Under the pieces are notes generated by a model. That model saw nothing but the letters and a program-made list of their open reading frames with translations, was not told the DNA's origin and searched no databases. This document shows positions 1 through 7,969 of a stretch of DNA of 64,000 nucleotides, piece by piece. How positions within the stretch are numbered: the first letter of the stretch is position 1; every line of letters starts with the position of its first letter. This stretch comes from Megachile rotundata. Its lineage: Eukaryota; Arthropoda; Insecta; Hymenoptera; Megachilidae. The stretch is taken from NCBI RefSeq assembly GCF_050947335.1, contig NW_027473490.1, positions 214,015-278,014 of the forward strand, written 5' to 3'. The translations under genes were made by a program, and so were the position numbers.

Positions 1-140
1 AGCACAATTCGACACCACAATGAACAATTTTGCTCGTTTTGCACGAATTATGCTCATTTTCGCACGATTCAGCCTCTAATTCGCACATATCCGCTGTAAT
101 TCGACTCTGTACTATCTAGTTATGTTAAGTTATCGTAACT

Positions 141-176
141 GAGCACAATTCGACACCACAATGAACAATTTTGCTC
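141..176. repeat. Imperfect dyad at the monomer start
   Basis: GAGCACAATT at 141-150 is an inverted copy of AATTTTGCTC at 167-176 with one mismatch, separated by 16 bases. As single-stranded DNA or RNA it could form a stem of 10 positions with a 16-base loop. The arms are conserved in nearly every monomer, while the loop carries the CGACACC/CAACACC polymorphism. Dyad symmetry is a reported property of some centromeric satellites lacking CENP-B boxes. No function is shown here. Confidence 0.4.
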
Positions 177-281
177 GTAATGAACGAATTATGCTCATTT
201 TCGCACGATTCAGCCTCTAATTCGCACATATCCGCTGTAATTCGACTCTGTACTATCTAGTTATGTTAAGTAATCGTAACT
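141..281 (+). repeat. Short monomer subtype with GCTCGTAATGAACG
   Basis: TTTTGCACG is replaced by TAATGAACG at the end of the first sub-unit. This subtype nearly always has CGACACC and is usually preceded by the CGTAACT junction. The change alters the central A of the box-like motif, leaving 7 of 9 fixed bases, so it counts as a box-less monomer. It is abundant, and runs of it occur at 15,365-16,492 and about 17,520-18,200. Confidence 0.9.
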
Positions 282-422
282 GAGCACAATTCGACACCAC
301 AATGAACAATTTTGCTCCTAATGAACGAATTATGCTCATTTTCGCACGATTCAGCCTCTAATTCGCACATATCCGCTGTAATTCGACTCTGTACTATCTA
401 GTTATGTTAAGTTATCGTAACT
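282..422 (+). repeat. Marker monomer with GCTCCTAATGAACG
   Basis: This subtype carries GCTCC in place of GCTCG and is preceded by a monomer ending AAGTAATCG. The marker GCTCCTAATG starts at 314, 8,208, 11,571, 20,592, 23,532, 27,076, 30,439, 33,802, 35,151, 38,514, 46,086 and 50,053. Four of the spacings are exactly 3,363 bp, which makes it the best single tag for the higher-order repeat. The change destroys the CG of the box-like motif. Confidence 0.92.
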
Positions 423-454
423 GAGCACAATTCGACACCACAATGAACAATTTT

Positions 455-471
455 GCTCGTTTTGCACGAAT
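455..471 (-). other. CENP-B-box-like 17-mer, first copy in a long monomer
   Basis: On the minus strand this reads ATTCGTGCAAAACGAGC. Against the mammalian CENP-B box core (nTTCGnnnnAnnCGGGn) it matches TTCG, the central A, and C, G and G of CGGG; only the third base of CGGG is A. That is 8 of 9 fixed bases. The same 17-mer occurs in most TTTTGCACG-type monomers. Binding is unproven. CENP-B itself is a mammalian protein, and other lineages have independently domesticated pogo-like transposases, so any ligand here would be an analogue. Confidence 0.45.
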
Positions 472-474
472 TTT

Positions 475-491
475 GCTCGTTTTGAACGAAT
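475..491 (-). other. CENP-B-box-like 17-mer, second copy in a long monomer
   Basis: On the minus strand this reads ATTCGTTCAAAACGAGC: TTCG, TT, A at the central position, AA, then CGAG. It again matches 8 of 9 fixed CENP-B box bases and also shares TT and AA with the common alphoid form, giving about 12 of 17. It lies exactly 20 bp from the first copy, so both would face the same side of the helix. The GAACG short monomers carry this version singly. Confidence 0.45.
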
Positions 492-583
492 TTTGCTCAT
501 TTTCGAACGATTCAGCCTCTAATTCTCACATATCCGCTGTAATTCGACTCTGTACTATCTAGTTATGTTAAGTTATCCTATCT

Positions 584-744
584 GAGCACAATTCAACACC
601 ACAATGAACAATTTTGCTCGTTTTGCACGAATTTTGCTCGTTTTGAACGAATTTTGCTCATTTTCGATCGATTCAGCCCCTAATTCGCACATATCCGCTG
701 TATTTCGACTCTGTACTATCTAGTTATTTTAAGTTATCCTATCT
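584..744 (+). repeat. Long monomer subtype with TTTTCGATCGATTCAGCCCC
   Basis: This 161-bp unit has GATCG where other long monomers have GAACG, together with CAGCCCC, CTGTATTTCG or CTGTGTTTCG, and an end reading GTTATTTTAAG. Copies of the marker lie near 11,921, 27,427, 34,154, 38,866, 48,209 and 50,405. In most copies it is followed by the TTTTACACG/CGGCC short monomer, forming a conserved pair. Confidence 0.88.
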
Positions 745-885
745 GAGCACAATTCGACACCACAATGAACAATTTTGCTCGTTTTACACGAATTATGCTC
801 ATTTTCGCACGATTCGGCCTCTAATTCGCACATATCCGCTGCAATTCGACTCTGTACTATCTAGTTATGTTAAGTTATCGTAACT
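745..885 (+). repeat. Short monomer subtype with TTTTACACG and CGGCC
   Basis: It carries TTTTACACG instead of TTTTGCACG and CGGCCTC instead of CAGCCTC. Copies follow either the GATCG long monomer or a long monomer with CTGTACAATC. A version with the rare GAGCATAATT start occurs at about 9,948, 29,823, 32,181, 34,535, 36,893 and several later sites. It keeps the minus-strand box-like motif and creates a second candidate box on the plus strand. Confidence 0.88.
803..819 (+). other. Second CENP-B-box-like motif in the CGGCC subtype
   Basis: On the plus strand this reads TTTCGCACGATTCGGCC. It matches TTCG, the central A and CGG of the CENP-B core, with C in place of the last G: 8 of 9 fixed bases. 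It exists only in monomers whose usual CAGCC has become CGGCC, for example at 745-885, 9,948-10,088 and many later copies. The common CAGCC version matches 7 of 9. This could easily be coincidental. Confidence 0.25.
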
Positions 886-1026
886 GAGCACAATTCGACA
901 CCACAATGAACAATTTTGCTCGTTTTGCACGAATTATGCTCATTTTCGCACGATTCAGCCTCTAATTCGCACATATCCGCTGTAATTCGACTCTGTACTA
1001 TCGAGTTATGTTAAGTTATCGTAACT
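886..1026 (+). repeat. Short monomer, reference example (141 bp, TTTTGCACG subtype)
   Basis: This is the most typical short monomer. Landmarks in order: GAGCACAATT, then CGACACC (often CAACACC elsewhere), TGAACAATTTTGCTCG, TTTTGCACGAATTATGCTC, ATTTTCGCACGATTCAGCC, TAATTCGCACATATCCGCTG, TAATTCGACTCTGTACTATC, and an AT-rich end reading GTTATGTTAAGTTATC. It joins the next unit through CGTAACT or CCTATCT. A consensus monomer has about 34 C and 21 G in 141 bases. Sub-units starting AATT recur about 20 bp apart, so the monomer looks built from seven ancestral units of about 20 bp. Confidence 0.95.
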
Positions 1027-1187
1027 GAGCACAATTCGACACCACAATGAACAATTTTGCTCGTTTTGCACGAATTTTGCTCGTTTTGAACGAATTTTGC
1101 TCATTTTCGAACGATTCAGCCTCTAATTCGCACATATCCGCTGTAATTCGACTCTGTACTATCTAGTTATGTTAAGTTATCCTATCT

Positions 1188-1328
1188 GAGCACAATTCGA
1201 CACCACAATGAACAATTTTGCTCGGATTGCACGAATTATGCTCATTTTCGCACGATTCAGACTCTAATTCGCACATATCCGCTGTAATTCGACTCTGTAC
1301 TATCTAGTTATGTTAAGTTATCCTATCT
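1188..1328 (+). repeat. Rare short monomer subtype with GCTCGGATTGCACG
   Basis: GGATTGCACG replaces GTTTTGCACG. I found this marker only at 1,224, 12,481 and 39,424, each time two monomers after a TATCGAGTTATG monomer. It shows that 1,000-1,330, 12,258-12,590 and 39,201-39,530 are copies of one ancestral segment. The related segment at 50,740 lacks it because about 302 bp are missing there. Confidence 0.85.
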
Positions 1329-1489
1329 GAGCACAATTCAACACCACAATGAACAATTTTGCTCGTTTTGCACGAATTTTGCTCGTTTTGAACGAATTTT
1401 GCTCATTTTCGAACGATTCAGCCTCTAATTCGCACATATCCGCTGTAATTCGACTCTGTACTATCTAGTCATGTTAAGTTATCGTAACT

Positions 1490-1630
1490 GAGCACAATTC
1501 AACACCACAATGAACAATTTTGCTCGTTTTGAACGAATTATGCTCATTTTCGCACGATTCAGCCTCTAATTCGCACATATCCGTTGTAATTTGACTCTGT
1601 ACTATCTAGTCATGTTAAGTTATCGTAACT
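1490..1630 (+). repeat. Short monomer subtype with TTTTGAACGAATTATG
   Basis: This subtype combines the GAACG version of the first sub-unit with the short-type 3' half and usually CAACACC. A frequent partner set is CCGTTGTAATTTGACTC and CTAGTCATG, as in this copy. It carries the minus-strand box-like motif in the TTCGTTCA form. Copies often sit between two long monomers. Confidence 0.88.
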
Positions 1631-2214
1631 GAGCACAATTCAACACCACAATGAACAATTTTGCTCGTTTTGCACGAATTTTGCTCGTTTTGAACGAATT
1701 TTGCTCATTTTCGAACGATTCAGCCTCTAATTCGCACATATCCGCTGTATTTCGACTCTGTACTATCTAGTTATGTTAAGTTATCCTATCTGAGCACAAT
1801 TCGACACCACAGTGAACAATTTTGCTCGTTTTGCACGAATTATGCTCATTTTCGCACGATTCAGCCTCTAATTCGCACATATCCGCTGTAATTCGACTCT
1901 GTACTATCTAGTTATGTTAAGTTATCGTAACTGAGCACAATTCGACACCACAATGAACAATTTTGCTCGTAATGAACGAATTATGCTCATTTTCGCACGA
2001 TTCAGCCTCTATTTCGCACATATCCGCTGTAATTCGACTCTGTACTATCTAGTTATGTTAAGTTATCGTAACTGAGCACAATTCGACACCACAATGAACA
2101 ATTTTGCTCGTAATGAATGAATTATGCTCATTTTCGCACGATTCAGCCTCTAATTCGCACATATCCGCTGTAATTCGACTCTGTAGTATCTAGTTATGTT
2201 AAGTTATCCTATCT

Positions 2215-2375
2215 GAGCACAATTCAACACCACAATGAACAATTTTGCTCGTTTTGCACGAATTTTGCTCGTTTTGCACGAATTATGCTCATTTTCGCAC
2301 GATTCAGCCTCTAATTCGCACATATCCGCTGTAATTCGACTCTGTACCATCTAGTTATGTTAAGTTATCCTATCT
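2215..2375 (+). repeat. 161-bp hybrid with two TTTTGCACG sub-units and short-type 3' half
   Basis: Both 20-bp sub-units read TTTTGCACG, and the 3' half is short-type (ATTATGCTC, CGCACG). It looks like a short monomer that duplicated its own first sub-unit, or an exchange product. Copies lie near 4,390, 13,473, 51,652, 54,413 and 54,997, each at the same place in the local order, so the hybrid arose once and was copied. Confidence 0.82.
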
Positions 2376-3503
2376 GAGCACAATTCAACACCACAATGAA
2401 CAATTTTGCTCGTTTTGCACGAATTATGCTCATTTTCGCACGATTCAGCCTCTAATTCGCACATATCCGCTGTAATTCGACTCTGTACTATCTAGTTATG
2501 TTAAGTTATCCTATCTGAGCACAATTCAACACCACAATGAACAATTTTGCTCGTTTTGCACGAATTATGCTCATGTTCGCACGATTCAGCCTCTAATTCG
2601 CACATATCCGCTGTAATTCGACTCTGTAGTATCTAGTTATGTTAAGTTATCCTATCTGAGCACAATTCAACACCACAATGAACAATTTTGCTCGTTTTGC
2701 ACGAATTATGCTCATTTTCGCACGATTCAGCCTCTAATTCGCACATATCCGCTGTAATTCGACTCTGTACTATCCAGTCATGTTAAGTTATCGTAACTGA
2801 GCACAATTCAACACCACAATGAACAATTTTGCTCATTTTGCACGAATTATGCTCATTTTCGCACGATTCAGCCTCTAATTCGCACATATACGCTGTAATT
2901 CGACTCTGTACTCTCTAGTTATGTTAAGTTATCCTATCTGAGCACAATTCAACACCACAATGAACAATTTTGCTCGTTTTGCACGAATTATGCTCATGTT
3001 CGAACGATTCAGCCTCTAATTCGCACATATCCGCTGTAATTCGACTCTGTACTATCTAGTCATGTTAAGTTATCGTAACTGAGCACAATTCAACACCACA
3101 ATGAACAATTTTGCTCGTTTTGAACGAATTATGCTCATTTTCGCACGATTCAGCCTCTAATTCGCACATATCCGCTGTAATTCGACTCTGTACTATCTAG
3201 TTATGTTAAGTTATCGTAACTGAGCACAATTCGACACCACAATGAACAATTTTGCTCGTTTTGCACGAATTATGCTCATTTTCGCACGATTCAGCCTCTA
3301 ATTCGCACATATCCGCTGTAATTCGACTCTGTACTATCCAGTCATGTTAAGTTATCGTAACTGAGCACAATTCAACACCACAATGAACAATTTTGCTCGT
3401 TTTGAACGAATTATGCTCATTTTCGCACGATTCAGCCTCTAATTCGCACATATCCGCTGTAATTCGACTCTGTACTATCTAGTTATGTTAAGTTATCCTG
3501 TCT
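2376..3503 (+). repeat. Run of eight short monomers
   Basis: Eight consecutive 141-bp monomers occupy exactly 1,128 bp with no long unit. They include the TCATGTTCGC variants and the CATATACGCTG variant at 2,887. The same block recurs in part from 4,551, from about 13,634, from 51,813, from 55,158 and from 59,540, so it is a conserved cassette within the higher-order structure. Confidence 0.85.
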
Positions 3504-4107
3504 GAGCACAATTCAACACCACAATGAACAATTTTGCTCGTTTTGCACGAATTTTGCTCGTTTTGAACGAATTTTGCTCATTTTCGGACGATTCAGCCTC
3601 TAATTCGCACATATCCGCTGTAATTCGACTCTGTACTATCTAGTCATTTTAAGTTATCGTAACTGAGCACAATTCAACACCACAATGAACAATTTTGCTC
3701 GTTTTGAACGAATTATGCTCATTTTCGCACGATTCAGCCTCTAATTCGCACATATCCGTTGTAATTTGACTCTGTACTATCTAGTCATGTAAAGTTATCG
3801 TAACTGAGCACAATTCAACACCACAATGAACAATTTTGCTCGTTTTGCACGAATTTTGCTCGTTTTGAACGAATTTTGCTCATTTTCGAACGATTCAGCC
3901 TCTAATTCGCACATATCCGCTGTATTTCGACTCTGTACTATCTAGTTATGTTAAGTTATCCTATCTGAGCACAATTCGACACCACAATGAACAATTTTGC
4001 TCGTTTTGCACGAATTATGCTCATTTTCGCACGATTCAGCCTCTAATTCGCACATATCCGCTGTAATTCGACTCTGTACTATCTAGTTATGTTAAGTTAT
4101 CGTAACT

Positions 4108-4248
4108 GAGCACAATTCGACACCACAATGAACAATTTTGCTCGTAATGAACGAATTTTGCTCATTTTCGAACGATTCAGCCTCTAATTCGCACATATCC
4201 GCTGTAATTCGACTCTGTACTATCTAGTTATGTTAAGTTATCCTATCT
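4108..4248 (+). repeat. Junction hybrid monomer (TAATGAACG joined to long-type 3' half)
   Basis: The left part is the TAATGAACG short subtype and the right part (AATTTTGCTC, TTTTCGAACG) is long-type. This combination is not the usual one. It sits where the 11,257-bp correspondence stops at 4,158. It is best explained as the product of unequal exchange within the 20-bp sub-repeat. Length stays 141 bp. Confidence 0.8.
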
Positions 4249-6187
4249 GAGCACAATTCGACACCACAGTGAACAATTTTGCTCGTTTTGCACGAATTAT
4301 GCTCATTTTCGCACGATTCAGCCTCTAATTCGCACATATCCGCTGTAATTTGACTCTGTACTATCTAGTCATGTTAAGTTATCCTATCTGAGCACAATTC
4401 AACACCACAATGAACAATTTTGCTCGTTTTGCACGAATTTTGCTCGTTTTGCACGAACTATGCTCATTTTCGCACGATTCAGCCTCTAATTCGCACATAT
4501 CCGCTGTAATTCGACTCTGTACTATCTAGTTATGTTAAGTTATCCTATCTGAGCACAATTCAACACCACAATGAACAATTTTGCTCGTTTTGCACGAATT
4601 ATGCTCATGTTCGCACGATTCAGCCTCTAATTCGCACATATCCGCTGTAATTCGACTCTGTAGTATCTAGTTATGTTAAGTTATCCTATCTGAGCACAAT
4701 TCAACACCACAATGAACAATTTTGCTCGTTTTGCACGAATTATGCTCATTTTCGCACGATTCAGCCTCTAATTCGCACATATCCGCTGTAATTCGACTCT
4801 GTACTATCCAGTCATGTTAAGTTATCGTAACTGAGCACAATTCAACACCACAATGAACAATTTTGCTCATTTTGCACGAATTATGCTCATTTTCGCACGA
4901 TTCAGCCTCTAATTCGCACATATACGCTGTAATTCGACTCTGTACTCTCTAGTTATGTTAAGTTATCCTATCTGAGCACAATTCAACACCACAATGAACA
5001 ATTTTGCTCGTTTTGCACGAATTATGCTCATGTTCGAACGATTCAGCCTCTAATTCGCACATATCCGCTGTAATTCGACTCTGTACTATCTAGTCATGTT
5101 AAGTTATCGTAACTGAGCACAATTCAACACCACAATGAACAATTTTGCTCGTTTTGAACGAATTATGCTCATTTTCGCACGATTCAGCCTCTAATTCGCA
5201 CATATCCGCTGTAATTCGACTCTGTACTATCTAGTTATGTTAACTTATCGTAACTGAGCACAATTCGACACCACAATGAACAATTTTGCTCGTTTTGCAC
5301 GAATTATGCTCATTTTCGCACGATTCAGCCTCTAATTCGCACATATCCGCTGTAATTCGACTCTGTACTATCCAGTCATGTTAAGTTATCGTAACTGAGC
5401 ACAATTCAACACCACAATGAACAATTTTGCTCGTTTTGAACGAATTATGCTCATTTTCGCACGATTCAGCCTCTAATTCGCACATATCCGCTGTAATTCG
5501 ACTCTGTACTATCTAGTTATGTTAAGTTATCCTGTCTGAGCACAATTCAACACCACAATGAACAATTTTGCTCGTTTTGCACGAATTTTGCTCGTTTTGA
5601 ACGAATTTTGCTCATTTTCGAACGATTCAGCCTCTAATTCGCACATATCCGCTGTAATTCGACTCTGTACTATCTAGTCATTTTAAGTTATCGTAACTGA
5701 GCACAATTCAACACCACAATGAACAATTTTGCTCGTTTTGAACGAATTATGCTCATTTTCGCACGATTCAGCCTCTAATTCGCACATATCCGTTGTAATT
5801 TGACTCTGTACTATCTAGTCATGTAAAGTTATCGTAACTGAGCACAATTCAACACCACAATGAACAATTTTGCTCGTTTTGCACGAACTTTGCTCGTTTT
5901 GAACGAATTTTGCTCATTTTCGAACGATTCAGCCTCTAATTCGCACATATCCGCTGTATTTCGACTCTGTACTATCTAGTTATGTTAAGTTATCCTATCT
6001 GAGCACAATTCGACACCACAATGAACAATTTTGCTCGTTTTGCACGAATTATGCTCATTTTCGCACGATTCAGCCTCTAATTCGCACATATCCGCTGTAA
6101 TTCGACTCTGTACTATCTAGTTATGTTAAGTTATCGTAACTGAGCACAATTCGACACCACAATGAACAATTTTGCTCGTAATGAACG
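4249..6187 (+). repeat. Partial local duplicate of about 2,215-4,157
   Basis: Markers here repeat those about 2,034 bp upstream: CATATACGC at 4,921 versus 2,887, CCTGTCTG at 5,531 versus 3,497, and CATGTAAAG at 5,820 versus 3,786. Nearer the start the shift is 2,175, so this copy has lost one 141-bp monomer. The hybrid monomer at 4,108-4,248 marks the junction between the copies. Confidence 0.82.
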
Positions 6188-7510
6188 AATTATGCTCATT
6201 TTCGCACGATTCAGCCTCTATTTCGAACATATCCGCTGTAATTCGACTCTGTACTATCTAGTTATGTTAAGTTATCGTAACTGAGCACAATTTGACACCA
6301 CAATGAACAATTTTGCTCGTAATGAACGAATTATGCTCATTTTCGCACGATTCAGCCTCTAATTCGCACATATCCGCTGTAATTCGGGTCTGTAGTATCT
6401 AGTTATGTTAAGTTATCCTATCTGAGCACAATTCAACACCACAATGAACAATTTTGCTCGTTTTGCACGAATTTTGCTCGTTTTGAACGAATTTTGCTCA
6501 TTTTCGAACGATTCAGCCTCTAATTCGCACATATCCGCTGTAATTCGACTCTGTACTATCTAGTCATTTTAATTTATCGTAACTGAGCACAATTCAACAC
6601 CACAATGAACAATTTTGCTCGTTTTGAACGAATTATGCTCATTTTCGCACGATTCAGCCTCTAATTCGCACATATCCGCTGTAATTTGACTCTGTACTAT
6701 CTAGGCATGTTAAGTTATCGTAACTGAGCACAATTCAACACCACAATGAACAATTTTGCTCGTTTTGAACGAATTATGCTCATTTTCGCACGATTCAGCC
6801 TCTAATTCGCACATATCCGTTGTAATTTGACTCTGTACTATCTAGTCATGTTAAGTTATCGTAACTGAGCACAATTCAACACCACAATGAACAATTTTGC
6901 TCGTTTTGCACGAATTTTGCTCGTTTTGAACGAATTTTGCACATTTTCGAACGATTCAGCCTCTAATTCGCACATATCCGCTGTATTTCGACTCTGTACT
7001 ATCTAGTTATGTTAAGTTATCCTATCTGAGCACAATTCGACACCACAATGAACAATTTTGCTCGTTTTGCACGAATTATGCTCATTTTCGCACGATTCAG
7101 CCTCTAATTCGCACATATCCGCTGTAATTCGACTCTGTACTGTCTAGTTATGTTAAGTTATCGTAACTGAGCACAATTCGACACCACAATGAACAATTTT
7201 GCTCGTTTTGAATGAATTATGCTCATTTTCGCACGATTCAGCCTCTCATTCGCACATATCCGCTGTAATTTGACTCTGTAATATCTAGGCATGTTAAGTT
7301 ATCGTAACTGAGCACAATTCAACACCACAATGAACAATTTTGCTCGTTTTGCACGAATTTTGCTCGTTTTGAACGAATTTTGCTCATTTTCGAACGATTC
7401 AGCCTCTAATTCGCACATATCCGCTGTATTTCGACTCTGTACTATCTAGTTATGTTAAGTTATCCTATCTGAGCACAATTCGACACCACAATGAACAATT
7501 TTGCTCGTTT
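6110..7510 (+). repeat. Dispersed duplicate with partners at 17,910-19,310 and about 56,860-58,256
   Basis: A shift of 11,800 bp maps this onto 17,910-19,310, and a shift of 50,746 maps most of it onto the 57-kb region. Shared markers are CTATTTCG, the GTCTGTAGTATC monomer at about 6,390, TTTTGCACATTTTCGAACG, CTGTACTGTCTAG at 7,137 and the GAATG/TAATATCTAGGC monomer. One copy has CGGGTC where the others have CGAGTC. Confidence 0.83.
7169..7309 (+). repeat. Short monomer subtype with GAATGAATT, CTCATTCGC and TAATATCTAGGC
   Basis: Several changes travel together: TTTTGAATGAATT, GCCTCTCATTCGC, AATTTGACTC and GTAATATCTAGGCATG. Copies lie near 9,067, 19,007, 21,145, 21,890, 24,085, 24,830, 31,300, 36,000 and 46,946. 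GAACG to GAATG is a CpG transition that removes the TTCG of the minus-strand box-like motif. The subtype is usually followed by a long monomer beginning CAACACC. Confidence 0.85.
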
Positions 7511-7752
7511 TGCACGAATTTTGCTCATTTTCGAACGATTCAGCCTCTAATTCGCACATATCCGCTGTAATTCGACTCTGTACTATCTAGTCATGTTAAG
7601 TTATCGTAACTGAGCACAATTCAACACCACAATGAACAATTTTGCTCGTTTTGAACGAATTATGCTCATTTTCGCACGATTCAGCCTCTAATTCGCACAT
7701 ATCCGTTGTAATTTGACTCTGTACTATCTAGTCATGTTAAGTTATCGTAACT

Positions 7753-7893
7753 GAGCACAATTCAACACCACAATGAACAATTTTGCTCGTTTTGCACGAA
7801 TTTTGCTCATTTTCGAACGATTCAGCCCCTAATTCGCACATATCCGCTGTATTTCGACTCTGTACTATCTAGTTATGTTAAGTTATCCTATCT
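7753..7893 (+). repeat. 141-bp monomer with long-type 3' half (short hybrid)
   Basis: The unit reads TTTTGCACGAATTTTGCTC then ATTTTCGAACG and CAGCCCC. Its 3' half is of the long lineage but it has only two 20-bp sub-units. It probably arose from a long monomer by loss of the middle sub-unit through slippage or unequal exchange. Copies recur at matching places near 11,134, 20,140, 23,080, 29,390, 33,348, 38,060, 42,708, 44,329 and 49,603. Confidence 0.85.
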
Positions 7894-7969
7894 GAGCACA
7901 ATTCGACACCACAATGAACAATTTTGCTCGTTTTGCACGAATTATGCTCATTTTCGCACGATTCAGCCT

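Larger units (their letters stand above)
451..511 (+). repeat. Internal 20-bp sub-repeat, three units in the long monomer
   Basis: Three consecutive units lie at 451-470 (TTTTGCTCGTTTTGCACGAA), 471-490 (same with GAACGAA) and 491-511 (TTTTGCTCATTTTCG then AACGA). Units one and two differ at a single base. Short monomers keep two of the three. Several rearrangement junctions in the window fall inside this sub-repeat, for example those of the 2,940-bp duplication and the 55/59-kb duplication, so it looks like a site of misaligned exchange. Confidence 0.93.
423..583 (+). repeat. Long monomer, reference example (161 bp)
   Basis: This unit is the short monomer plus one extra 20-bp sub-unit. The linked 3' variant is ATTTTGCTCATTTTCGAACG, where short monomers have ATTATGCTCATTTTCGCACG. 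The long type therefore differs by a sub-unit duplication and by a linked block of substitutions, and behaves as a separate lineage in the array. Most long monomers carry TTTTGCACG in the first sub-unit and TTTTGAACG in the second. They are interspersed singly or in pairs among short ones. Confidence 0.95.
1..4157 (+). repeat. Dispersed duplicate, copy 1 (partner 11,258-15,414)
   Basis: Shifted by 11,257 bp, this stretch matches 11,258-15,414 monomer by monomer, including the GCTCCTAATG (314), GATCG (664), TATCGAG (1,001), GGATTG (1,224), CACAGTGAAC (1,812) and CATATACGC (2,887) markers. A modest number of single-base differences were noticed, such as CAGACTCT at about 1,260 and CGGACG at 3,585. 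The match ends at 4,158, inside a hybrid monomer. The true left end lies outside the window. Confidence 0.88.

Noticed and set aside
886..1026. Naming the satellite family or host species
   Set aside because: The monomer does not match any satellite I can recall with confidence, and base composition alone cannot identify a host.
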